Assembly (NCBI RefSeq): GCF_002158995.1
Contig: NZ_LOHF01000021.1
Coordinates: 45,190-109,189, forward strand
Reading direction: 5' to 3'
Source: Pseudomonas caspiana
GTDB taxonomy: Bacteria; Pseudomonadota; Gammaproteobacteria; Pseudomonadales; Pseudomonadaceae
DNA: 64,000 nucleotides
Positions 50,338-57,746 of this stretch are shown piece after piece. The notes beneath the pieces were generated by a model. That model was not told where the DNA came from. It did not search any database and saw nothing but the letters and a program-made list of their open reading frames with translations. How positions within the stretch are numbered: position 1 is the stretch's first letter; every line of letters begins with the position of its first letter. The position numbers and the translations under genes are program-made.

Positions 50338-51201
50338 ATGATCGCCATCGAAGATCTGCGTCTGGCCGTGACACTGGCTCGTTCTGAATCCCTCAGTGCC
50401 GCGGCCAGAAGCCTGAATGTCTCGCCCCCGGCGCTCTCCATGCGTCTGCGCAAGCTGGAAGGGTTGCTGGGTATCAGCCTCGCAAACCGGACTGCCCGAC
50501 GGTTGAGCCTGACCGCCGAGGGTGAGCGCTTCGCCCGGCAAAGCGCGTTGTTGCTGGAGCAACTGGAAGCACTGCCGGAGGACTTCAAACAGTCCGATGA
50601 TCGATTGAATGGCACGCTGAGACTGGCAGCGCCGTTCGGTTATGGCCGGTTGCGCATCGCGCCGTTACTGGCCCGCTTTGCCAGGATGCATCCACAGGTG
50701 CGGGTGCATCTGGATTTGCGTGAAACGCCTTGGCCTGACCGTCACGACTGCGACGCGGTGATCCATATCGGTAGCGTCAGTGACAGCTCGTGGGTGGCGC
50801 GCACGTTGGCCCACAACGAGCGTTGGCTGTGTGCCAGCCCGGCGTATCTTGAGCAACACGGAATGCCTGAATCGCCCGAGGATCTGTTGCATCACCGGTG
50901 TATTTGCATTCGCGAAAACGAAGAGGACGTGACCCTCTGGCAGCTACGCATGCATTCGGTACGGCGTACTCTGCGCATCGAACCGGCAATGCTCAGCAAT
51001 GACGGCAGCGTCGCACGGCGTTGGGCGGAGCAGGACCTGGGGCTGGTGTTGCGTTCCCAATGGGACATCAAGGATGCATTGGCGAGCGGGGCGTTGATCA
51101 GAGTTTTGCCTGATTGGGAATTCGACAGCGCGCCCATCAGCCTGCTGGTGCGCTCGGAAAAACCGTACAGCGCGTTTGCAGGCGTTGGTGGCGTTTCTTG
51201 A
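50338..51201 (+). CDS. LysR-family transcriptional regulator
   Basis: A 287-residue regulator. The winged helix has RLAVTLARSESLSAAARSLNVSPPALSMRLRKLEGLLG, followed by NRTARRLSLTAEGERFA. The ligand domain begins LNGTLRLAAPFGYGRLRIAP. This subtype with a 'LxVTLARSESLSAAARxLNVSPPALS' start is often divergent from amino-acid enzymes. It probably regulates the DSD1-type gene through the box at 50278-50292. Confidence 0.91.
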   Translation: MIAIEDLRLAVTLARSESLSAAARSLNVSPPALSMRLRKLEGLLGISLANRTARRLSLTAEGERFARQSALLLEQLEALPEDFKQSDDRLNGTLRLAAPFGYGRLRIAPLLARFARMHPQVRVHLDLRETPWPDRHDCDAVIHIGSVSDSSWVARTLAHNERWLCASPAYLEQHGMPESPEDLLHHRCICIRENEEDVTLWQLRMHSVRRTLRIEPAMLSNDGSVARRWAEQDLGLVLRSQWDIKDALASGALIRVLPDWEFDSAPISLLVRSEKPYSAFAGVGGVS

Positions 51202-51301
51202 AGAGGCGCTGGGAGATTAATCTGGAATGTGATCCTTATGGGAGCAGAGCTCGGTCTGCGCGGCATTTCGACGATAAGGCACCGCACAGGAATCACTGAT
51301 G

Positions 51302-51397
51302 GACGTGGGACCGGCTTCAGCCGGGAAGAGGCCGGTACAGACGCCGAATCTCTATCTGCCGAAATACCGCCTTCCCGACTAAAGCCGGTCCCACGTC
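51302..51397. repeat. REP/REPIN element, GACGTGGGACCGGCTTCAGCC type
   Basis: Arms GACGTGGGACCGGCTTCAGC and AAAGCCGGTCCCACGTC; close to 48983-49078 including the middle (GAAATACCGCCTTCCCG). It lies between the 3' ends of the convergent LysR and MFS genes. A partial REP arm of another type (TGGGAGCAGAGCTCGGTCTG) precedes it at 51239. Confidence 0.92.
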
Positions 51398-51445
51398 GTC
51401 AATCCGCTTGCAGGCGAACATAGAGTCTCCCACAAGGTCCAGCGC

Positions 51446-52813
51446 TCACTTTGGAGCGTGTCCATCTTCCTCAATCACCACCCGCTCAAATCGTCCGGCC
51501 AGCAAGCCATAGGACAGAATGCCCAGCACGCCATGGGCCGCGACGAACCACAGGGCGATGTTGAACGAGCCGGTCACTGCGACGATGTAGCCAATCACCA
51601 GCGGGGTGATGATCCCGGCAATATTGCCGATGCCGTTGAATACGCCGCCGCTGAGGCCAACCATGTTCTTCGGTGCGGTGTCAGACAGCACTGCCCAGCC
51701 GACCGCCGCCAGACCTTTACCGAAGAAGGCGATGGCCATGACCGTGATCACCATCCAGTTGGCGTCCAGAAAGTTGGCCGAGACCAATATCGTCGACATT
51801 GCCATGCCGATGATGAAAGGGGTTTTGCGGGCAATGGAGGGGTGCACTCCACGGCGAATCAGCAGGTCTGAGAGCATGCCGCCCAATACACCGCCGGAGA
51901 AACCGCAGATGGCAGGCAGCGCCGCAACCCAGCCGGCTTCCATGATGGTCATGCCGCGTCCCTTGATCAGGTAGATCGGGAACCAGGTAATGAAGAAGTA
52001 GGTGAGGGCGGTGATGCAATACTGACCCAGGTAGATCGACCACAAGGTACGGCTGGTGAACAGCTGCTTGATTTCGCTGAGCCTGGCCTTGGGTTTTTTC
52101 GTCGTGCGGGTCAGCTCCAGGTCCACCAGTGCGCCGCCTTCGCGCATATATTCCAGCTCACGAGGACTGAGGTTCTTATCACTGTGGGGTTCGCGGTAGA
52201 AAGCAAACCAGATCACGCTGAGCGCAAGACCCAGGCCACCCATCCACAGGAATACATGTTCCCAGCCCCAGGCATGGGTCAGCCAGGCCATTAGCGGAGT
52301 GAACAGCACCACCGCCATGTACTGCGCGGAGTTGAACAACGCCGAGGCCGTGCCGCGCTCGCTGGTGGGAAACCAGCAGGAAACGATGCGGTTGTTGGCC
52401 GGGAACGCAGGTGATTCAACAAGCCCGAGCATGAACCGCATGGCAAACAGACTGATGGCTGCCGAAGCGCCCATCAGACCGAACCAGCCGACGGTACCTT
52501 GCAACATGGTGAAGATCGACCACAGCACCAGGCTGCAACCATAGACTCGTCGCGCACCGAAGCGGTCCAGCAACCAGCCACCCGGTACCTGACCCAGCGC
52601 GTAAGCCCAGGCAAACGCGGAGAAGATCACGCCGAGCATCATTGGATCCAGGCCAAGGTCCTTGACCACCCCGGTGCCCGCGATCGACATGGTGGCGCGG
52701 TCGGCGTAGTTGATCACGGTAACGATGAAGATCAGGGCAAGAATCAGGAAGCGATGACGGCCAACCCGGGCTTGCGCCTCGACCTGGTCCAGTGGAATGG
52801 ATTTTGAAAGCAT
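51446..52813 (-). CDS. MFS transporter, anion:cation symporter type
   Basis: A 455-residue MFS carrier of the ACS group: VTVINYADRATMSIAGTG in span 1, then GVIFSAFAWAYALGQVPGGWLLDRFGARRVYG. These features are close to glucarate/galactonate permeases (GudP/DgoT-like). About 12 spans are present, with a charged central loop (KNLSPRELEYMREGGALVD). The downstream region holds no enzyme genes, so it stands alone under the divergent LysR at 52941. It is a different subgroup member from the carrier at 34842. Confidence 0.92.
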   Translation of the reverse strand: MLSKSIPLDQVEAQARVGRHRFLILALIFIVTVINYADRATMSIAGTGVVKDLGLDPMMLGVIFSAFAWAYALGQVPGGWLLDRFGARRVYGCSLVLWSIFTMLQGTVGWFGLMGASAAISLFAMRFMLGLVESPAFPANNRIVSCWFPTSERGTASALFNSAQYMAVVLFTPLMAWLTHAWGWEHVFLWMGGLGLALSVIWFAFYREPHSDKNLSPRELEYMREGGALVDLELTRTTKKPKARLSEIKQLFTSRTLWSIYLGQYCITALTYFFITWFPIYLIKGRGMTIMEAGWVAALPAICGFSGGVLGGMLSDLLIRRGVHPSIARKTPFIIGMAMSTILVSANFLDANWMVITVMAIAFFGKGLAAVGWAVLSDTAPKNMVGLSGGVFNGIGNIAGIITPLVIGYIVAVTGSFNIALWFVAAHGVLGILSYGLLAGRFERVVIEEDGHAPK

Positions 52814-52843
52814 GGGGCGTCTCCTGTAGGGACGTTTTATTTT

Positions 52844-52906
52844 TGTTAGAAGATATGACGAAATCTTTCCCCGATAGTAGGAGCGTTGGTGGATATACGT
52901 CTAACA
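52844..52906. promoter_or_regulatory. Long-range inverted repeat in the MFS/LysR divergent region
   Basis: TGTTAGAAGATAT (52844-52856) and ATATACGTCTAACA (52893-52906) are nearly complementary (TGTTAGA/TCTAACA perfect). They lie symmetrically between the divergent MFS and LysR start codons and may be two sites bound by a LysR tetramer. Confidence 0.42.
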
Positions 52907-52940
52907 TAGATGCTGGATAGGTTGATGCGGATTTTGAATC

Positions 52941-53834
52941 GTGGAACTACATCAGTTGCGATGTTTTGTCGCCGCCGCCGAAGAACTTCACTTCGGCAGA
53001 GCTGCAACGCGGCTGCATATGACACAGCCGCCGTTGAGCCGCCAGATCCAGTTGCTGGAACGCTCATTGGGCATCGTGCTGCTTGAACGCAACAACCGCG
53101 GCGTACGACTCACGGCAGCGGGTCGCGGCTTCCTGCGGGATGCGCGGCACATTCTTTCGTTCTCCGAGCAGGCCGGTAATTCGGCGCGGCGTCTGGCTTC
53201 GGGGGAAGTGGGCAGGCTGACGCTTGGATTTACCGGAGTGAGTGCCTACAGCCTGGTGCCACAGTTACTGGCCAAAGCGGCGATTGAAATGCCTGAGGTG
53301 GAGTTTGTGCTCAAGGAGATGGTCTCCGATGCGCAACTGGATGCGTTGTCGGCAAACCTGATCGATATCGGCCTGGTGCGTCAGGTCAGGGATCGAGAAG
53401 TGTTCGATGCGCAGCTGGTTTACCGCGAGCCGCTGTTAGTGGTGTTGCCCTCGGGACATCCGCTGACCGCGCAGCCGTCGATTGCCCTGGCTGATCTGCA
53501 TCATCAGCCTTTTGTGATGTATGCGCCGGATGAAGGCCGTTACTTCTACGACTGCATTGTCGGCCTGTTCGCCATGAGCGGTGTCACGCCGCACTACACC
53601 TATCATCTTGGCCAGACCCATACCATTGTCAGCATGGTTCAGGCGGGGTTGGGGTTGTCGATTGTTCCGGCCTCGGCTCAGCAACTGCACAGCGGTGCGG
53701 TGGCATTTCGTCCTTTGCGTGATGCAAGTCTGAATGCTGATCTGCACATGATTTCCCGCAGCGATAACGAAAATCCGGTGCTCCCCGCGTTCCGAGCCTT
53801 GCTCAGCAAGGAGTTTGAAAATAGTCGATCCTGA
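52941..53834 (+). CDS. LysR-family transcriptional regulator
   Basis: A 297-residue regulator with a GTG start. The winged helix is MELHQLRCFVAAAEELHFGRAATRLHMTQPPLSRQIQLLE, then LLERNNRGVRLTAAGRGFL, the pattern of the CatR/BenM/IlvY-like group. The effector domain includes GRLTLGFTGVSAYSLVPQLL and AGLGLSIVPASAQQLHSGAV. It diverges from the MFS carrier gene across 127 bp and should control it. Confidence 0.92.
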   Translation: MELHQLRCFVAAAEELHFGRAATRLHMTQPPLSRQIQLLERSLGIVLLERNNRGVRLTAAGRGFLRDARHILSFSEQAGNSARRLASGEVGRLTLGFTGVSAYSLVPQLLAKAAIEMPEVEFVLKEMVSDAQLDALSANLIDIGLVRQVRDREVFDAQLVYREPLLVVLPSGHPLTAQPSIALADLHHQPFVMYAPDEGRYFYDCIVGLFAMSGVTPHYTYHLGQTHTIVSMVQAGLGLSIVPASAQQLHSGAVAFRPLRDASLNADLHMISRSDNENPVLPAFRALLSKEFENSRS

Positions 53835-53897
53835 AAAACTCGTCGATTGGTCCAGACGTGATGGCAAATTCAGGACAAGCCTCGGTATGCTGCGCCC

Positions 53898-54290
53898 ATG
53901 ACTGCCTCATTCCCTATCCGTCAGCCGTGTCCACCCGGCGCCTGCAACTGCGGGCGTGAACTGTTGCAGGCGCATGAGCAGCGGATTCTGGCGTTGACCC
54001 GTCAGGAAGAGAAACGCTTGCTGGAGCGTCTGGAGAATTTGCAGAGTCTGGCCGACCTCGAGCATATGCAGCGCAAGTTGTACGAGCAGTTGGGGATTCG
54101 GCTAGAGGTCATGCCGGGTTTTAATGAGGTACGCAGCATGCGTGGTATCGCGATCAACATCGACGAGTTGCCGGGGCTGTGCCGCAAAACCCGGCAATCG
54201 ATCCCGGCGGCGATAAGGCGGGGCCTGGAAAAGAACCCGGAAATCGCCTACCGGTTGCTGGACGCCCACGATCTGTTTCGCGACGCTTGA
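53898..54290 (+). CDS. Uncharacterised small protein with Cys-rich N-terminus
   Basis: A 130-residue protein of unknown function. The start has a Cys-rich motif (PCPPGACNCGREL, three Cys) that could hold a metal. A helical, charged stretch (LTRQEEKRLLERLENLQSLADLEHMQRKL) follows, probably coiled coil, then a compact C-terminus (GLCRKTRQSIPAAIRRGLEKNPEIAYRLLDAH). I have the impression that similar proteins are common in pseudomonads, but no role comes to mind. No signal peptide. It ends 122 bp before the convergent gene. Confidence 0.75.
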   Translation: MTASFPIRQPCPPGACNCGRELLQAHEQRILALTRQEEKRLLERLENLQSLADLEHMQRKLYEQLGIRLEVMPGFNEVRSMRGIAINIDELPGLCRKTRQSIPAAIRRGLEKNPEIAYRLLDAHDLFRDA

Positions 54291-54357
54291 ATGGTCTGCT
54301 AAAAGTTGATGCTGCAAATCTCTTGTGGAACTGGCGTCAGGCGGTAGAGCGCCTTAC

Positions 54358-54394
54358 AGCCGCCACGCTTGTGTCGGCTGCCAGGCGGCTTTTC
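54358..54394 (+). terminator. Weak terminator-like hairpin
   Basis: AGCCGCC pairs with GGCGGCT across a 19-base loop and is followed by TTT. It lies between convergent genes; the short T-run and long loop make it doubtful. Confidence 0.3.
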
Positions 54395-54412
54395 CGCTGA
54401 ATCAGCCCTGCG

Positions 54413-55987
54413 TCAGCGGCTAACCGAAGACGTATCGGATTGCAGCAGTACCTTGGAGTGAATGGCCAGCAGATCTTCTTCAAGCGTCGACTTGCCTGTC
54501 ATAGCCCGCGAGCTTCGGTCGTTGCGCAGGGCATCGTCAATAATACCCAGCAAGTTGCGAGACGTGGAGATCTCTTTCGGGGTGTTAATGGTATCGACCA
54601 GTTTACCCATCTCGTACCTGAGCACATTTGTAGACTGTTTGACGTTCTGAGTTGAACGGGCCTCTACCAGTACACCTTTGTCATAGCTAATGCGCGTTGT
54701 GCTGTCGGCCTGGTCCTTGATCTGATAGAAGCTGTAGTTTTGCGACTCGGCGTTCGAATCCAGGGCCAATGCCGTGCCTGGATAAATGCTTTTGTGATAC
54801 GACGCGTCGAGGCTGGATGTCTGTTTCTGCTCGATTGATCGCTTATCGTTGCTTGCACCTTTGATTTCGGTAGTTTGCGACGCGTTATAAGAGAACTTGT
54901 CGGCTTCGGCGGGCCGCATCGGGTTGATGTACTGGGCGGTTTGCGTCAGCGATGCGTTGAAGTCTGCAAGACCGGTCAACATTGAGCGATCAACATTATT
55001 CAGGCTGGAACTGGCGGTGCCGCTCAGGCTCTTGGTACCGCTCTGCAGCGATGAAAACGCATCCTTGAACAACGCCATCAGATCTTTATCGCCTTCGCCC
55101 CGGCTTTGCGCCGCGTCAAATTGCTCAAGGTAGCTTTGGACGGCCTTGGCTTGCTGTTGTGCATTACCCAGTATCGCCGCGTTGTTATTGACGCTCAGTT
55201 GAACGTTACCCGCTGGGCCGCTCATGTCTACTGACTTGGTCTTCTCATCAGCTTTGAAGCTCAGGGTCTGAACTTGATCCTGGCCAACTTTCAGGCTTGC
55301 ACTGAGGTCAATCGATGAGAACAGACCAGGGTCAAGTTCGGCGAGGCTGCCGAGGTTCAGGCGCGGCGTTTTGGCGGTAAGTCCATCAATCGCGCCCTGA
55401 AACGAATCGGCCAACGAGGCGAGGGCCTCGCGCTCACCGTCGGTGAGCTTGCCGCCTGTGACGTCGGCTTTGACCGCCAGACCATCATCGTCGCTGCTCA
55501 AGTTCAGGGTGATAGTTGCGCCACTGGTGGTTTTCAGGGTCAGGGTAATGGTGTTCTGCGCATTACCGTGCAGTTGCGTCTGAGCTGACTTCAGCGCCGA
55601 AGCATCTTTCACGTCGCCAGCGGCTGACCTGATGATGGACTGGGAAAAAGTAGTGGAGTCGCCTTTTGCAAGTTGCTCCAGCAGCGCCGCGCCCAAGCCC
55701 TGAAAGCGTGCCGCATTGGATCTCGTCGACAGGTTGTGTGTCATCGCAACGGTCAGCGGGTCGCTAACATTTTGCTCCAGAGTCAGCACCGGTTCTGCGT
55801 TGTACAGACCACCCCGATTGGAGTACGTGGTCGCATCGGTGATTTTTACATCCTGGCCAAGCATAACCACGGAGGCGGGTGAACTGGCGAGTGTCAGAGG
55901 CGCACTGTTGGCGCCCACCGGTACGGTGGTCGTGGCTGGAGTAGTGATGAGCGGCGTGCTGGCAGTGACTAACGAGACAGAGGTCAT
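54413..55987 (-). CDS. Uncharacterised Ser/Thr-rich protein without Cys or Trp
   Basis: A 524-residue protein that I do not recognise. I see no Cys and no Trp in the whole sequence, and it is rich in Ser, Thr, Ala, Asn and Asp. The first 45 residues are low in complexity (SLVTASTPLITTPATTTVPVG). No Sec signal or membrane span is visible. Beta-rich, amphipathic repeats occur (ITLTLKTTSGATITLNLSSDDDG; LSFKADEKTKSVDMSG). This composition resembles surface or secreted proteins exported without Sec, such as flagellar or type I/III substrates. GGAAG lies five bases before the ATG. It stands alone, with no secretion genes nearby. Confidence 0.8.
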   Translation of the reverse strand: MTSVSLVTASTPLITTPATTTVPVGANSAPLTLASSPASVVMLGQDVKITDATTYSNRGGLYNAEPVLTLEQNVSDPLTVAMTHNLSTRSNAARFQGLGAALLEQLAKGDSTTFSQSIIRSAAGDVKDASALKSAQTQLHGNAQNTITLTLKTTSGATITLNLSSDDDGLAVKADVTGGKLTDGEREALASLADSFQGAIDGLTAKTPRLNLGSLAELDPGLFSSIDLSASLKVGQDQVQTLSFKADEKTKSVDMSGPAGNVQLSVNNNAAILGNAQQQAKAVQSYLEQFDAAQSRGEGDKDLMALFKDAFSSLQSGTKSLSGTASSSLNNVDRSMLTGLADFNASLTQTAQYINPMRPAEADKFSYNASQTTEIKGASNDKRSIEQKQTSSLDASYHKSIYPGTALALDSNAESQNYSFYQIKDQADSTTRISYDKGVLVEARSTQNVKQSTNVLRYEMGKLVDTINTPKEISTSRNLLGIIDDALRNDRSSRAMTGKSTLEEDLLAIHSKVLLQSDTSSVSR

Positions 55988-56090
55988 AGCGCTTCCATGC
56001 TGGCTTGATTGGATTTGTATCTACTTTGTAGCGGCCAATTGCAGGGAAACTTTAGAGCCGGACCCGGATGAGGAATGCGCCATGGTTGCC

Positions 56091-56186
56091 GACGTGGGAC
56101 CGGCTTTAGCCGGGAAGGCTGCCGTTCAGACAATGTAGATGTGCTGAACGTACTGGCCTCTTCCCGGCTGAAGCCGGTCCCACATC
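56091..56186. repeat. REP/REPIN element, GACGTGGGACCGGCTTTAGCC type
   Basis: Arms GACGTGGGACCGGCTTTAGC and GCTGAAGCCGGTCCCACATC; third copy of the type at 48983 and 51302. Confidence 0.92.
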
Positions 56187-56230
56187 AGTTGCCGAAATCA
56201 AATCCTGTTCCGAAGGGACTCCAAGTACTC

Positions 56231-57337
56231 TTACTCATTAGGCTCATCGGTATTGATGTATTCCGGCACTTTGGCCAGCGGTAACCGACGGGCCTGTTCA
56301 ATGCTGATTCCTGGCCGATCTGGCAGTGGCTCAAGTTTTTGCACTTGGCCGGTTTCCAGGCTGCGTTCGATCGCCGCCAGTACCCGAACATCGCGCCAGC
56401 CTTCGTCGCCATCGGGTTCTGGCTCACGGTCTTGCAGGATGCAGTCTGAGAAGTACTGGGTCTGGCCGCCGAACTGGTCCACCACAGGATGTTCATGTTC
56501 TGTGGTTTCGTCACCGATGATTGCCCGGTAACTGATCGCGACGCCTTCACCAAAACCGAAGCATGGCGATGCTTCAAACTCGCCCTTGGTGCCTATCAAT
56601 TGATAGCGCTGGGTGCCCGGCAGGCTGTAGCTGACGGTGAACTGCGCCAGTCGTTCTTCCGGAAAGCGCAGGGTCACGCTGACGGTATCCGGCGTATTGA
56701 TTTCGCGCCCCGGCGTATGAATAGCCACCGCATGAACTTCCAGCGGCTCGGCATCGAACAGGTTGCGGACCGCATTGATTGGATACGGCCCCATGTCCGC
56801 CGCAGGTCCTGCCCAATAGCCGTTTTGCATGCGGTGATTTTTCGGATCTGTAGTTTGCGCAAAGGTCGCTGTAAACAACCGTGGATCGCCGATTTCGCCT
56901 GCGCGGACGCGGCCGATCATCTCCACAGTGCCCGGCTCGAAATGCAGCCGGTACGCAATCATCAGTTTGGCGCCCGAGCGTTTGGCGGCCTCGGTGATTG
57001 CAATGCAATCTTCTTCGCTGGTTGCCATGGGTTTTTCCAGCAACACATGAATGCCAGCTTCCAGTGCAGGTACGGCAAACTCCCGATGGCGGAAATTAGG
57101 GGTCGCCAGATAGATAGCGTCGATTTCGCCTGACTTCAGCAGCGTGTCGAATTCGTCGTAGTGATAACTTTTCAGGTCGTACAACTCGGCCAGCTTGTCA
57201 GCTTTGATCGGGTCGCCAGTCACCAGTGCAGTCATCACCGAATTATCAGTCTGATCGACGCCCGGCATGAACGCCCCTTGAGAAATCCAGCCTCCGGCAA
57301 CCACTGCGTAACGGATTTTGCCCTGTGCATCTGGCAT
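56231..57337 (-). CDS. Gfo/Idh/MocA-family oxidoreductase
   Basis: A 368-residue NAD(P)-dependent sugar-type oxidoreductase. The Rossmann domain starts IRYAVVAGGWISQGAFMPGV, with YLATPNFRHREFAVPALEAGIHVLLEKPMATSEED, which includes the family EKP motif with its catalytic Lys. The C-terminal alpha/beta domain has QNGYWAGPAADMGPYPINAVRNLFDAEP with the conserved Asp region. The start has GGAGG eight bases upstream. It is a single gene between REP elements; the substrate is probably a sugar, inositol or related polyol, but there is no context to narrow it. Confidence 0.92.
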   Translation of the reverse strand: MPDAQGKIRYAVVAGGWISQGAFMPGVDQTDNSVMTALVTGDPIKADKLAELYDLKSYHYDEFDTLLKSGEIDAIYLATPNFRHREFAVPALEAGIHVLLEKPMATSEEDCIAITEAAKRSGAKLMIAYRLHFEPGTVEMIGRVRAGEIGDPRLFTATFAQTTDPKNHRMQNGYWAGPAADMGPYPINAVRNLFDAEPLEVHAVAIHTPGREINTPDTVSVTLRFPEERLAQFTVSYSLPGTQRYQLIGTKGEFEASPCFGFGEGVAISYRAIIGDETTEHEHPVVDQFGGQTQYFSDCILQDREPEPDGDEGWRDVRVLAAIERSLETGQVQKLEPLPDRPGISIEQARRLPLAKVPEYINTDEPNE

Positions 57338-57535
57338 GAGATAAGCCTCCAGAATCGCCCGGCGGTATGCCCGGCACCTATAGAAGGGGCACGCGGTGGC
57401 TCTGGAAGTTCAAAGCAATTTCAGATGTGAAGACGGGCGAGGGCAGAACGATGTCAATCTTTGTAATACTTTTCGTGAGTGGGAAAGTGACTTTCTCGTT
57501 GTAGGATCACAGCCCGTAATAAATCTCAGGATTGT

Positions 57536-57742
57536 ATGAACACCGTTCAGGAACCTCCCGGTTGCTTTGCTTATAACTGCTTCGCTTTCAACTTCAGTGC
57601 CGATCCCGCTCCCCCTCGCGGATCTGCTCGTCTGAATACCCCCTTCGATAATCCGTCTCGTGTGTCCTTTGCGGCCGACGTATATTTACGTCCGGCAGGC
57701 TCACTAACGTCCGTCAAATCCCGTCTGCGAGAGATTCAATAG
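57536..57742 (+). CDS. Possible leader ORF coupled to the TerC-type gene
   Basis: A 68-codon ORF beginning MNTVQEPPGCFAYNCFAFNF. Its TAG ends four bases before the ATG of the downstream gene, whose own ribosome binding site is weak (GAGAG, 13 bases away), so translational coupling is possible. AGGA lies four bases before its ATG. The peptide has no recognisable domain and an unusual Phe/Pro/Ser-rich make-up. A perfect hairpin falls within its last third. Confidence 0.33.
   Translation: MNTVQEPPGCFAYNCFAFNFSADPAPPRGSARLNTPFDNPSRVSFAADVYLRPAGSLTSVKSRLREIQ
57674..57696 (+). promoter_or_regulatory. Stable hairpin in the TerC leader
   Basis: GACGTA-TATT-TACGTC is a perfect six-base stem, extended by GCC/GGC with one bulged base. 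It lies 50 bp before the TerC-type start codon and could act in attenuation or start-site control. Confidence 0.45.
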
Positions 57743-57746
57743 TTCT

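Larger units (their letters stand above)
57338..57746. promoter_or_regulatory. 409-bp divergent region with TerC leader
   Basis: Divergent promoters for the Gfo/Idh gene and the TerC-type gene are expected at about 57380-57520. The right half is filled by a possible 68-codon leader ORF (57536-57742) and a hairpin (57674-57696), listed separately. I looked for the GGGGAGTA core of a yybP-ykoY manganese riboswitch and did not find it. Confidence 0.5.

Noticed and set aside
50242..50562. Extension of the DSD1-type enzyme by 107 codons
   Set aside because: It overlaps the divergent LysR gene antisense and reads as shadow sequence; the PLP enzyme begins properly at 50241.
57338..57746. yybP-ykoY manganese riboswitch before the TerC-type gene
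   Set aside because: The conserved GGGGAGTA and paired internal-loop sequences were not found by eye; only an unrelated hairpin and a short ORF are visible.
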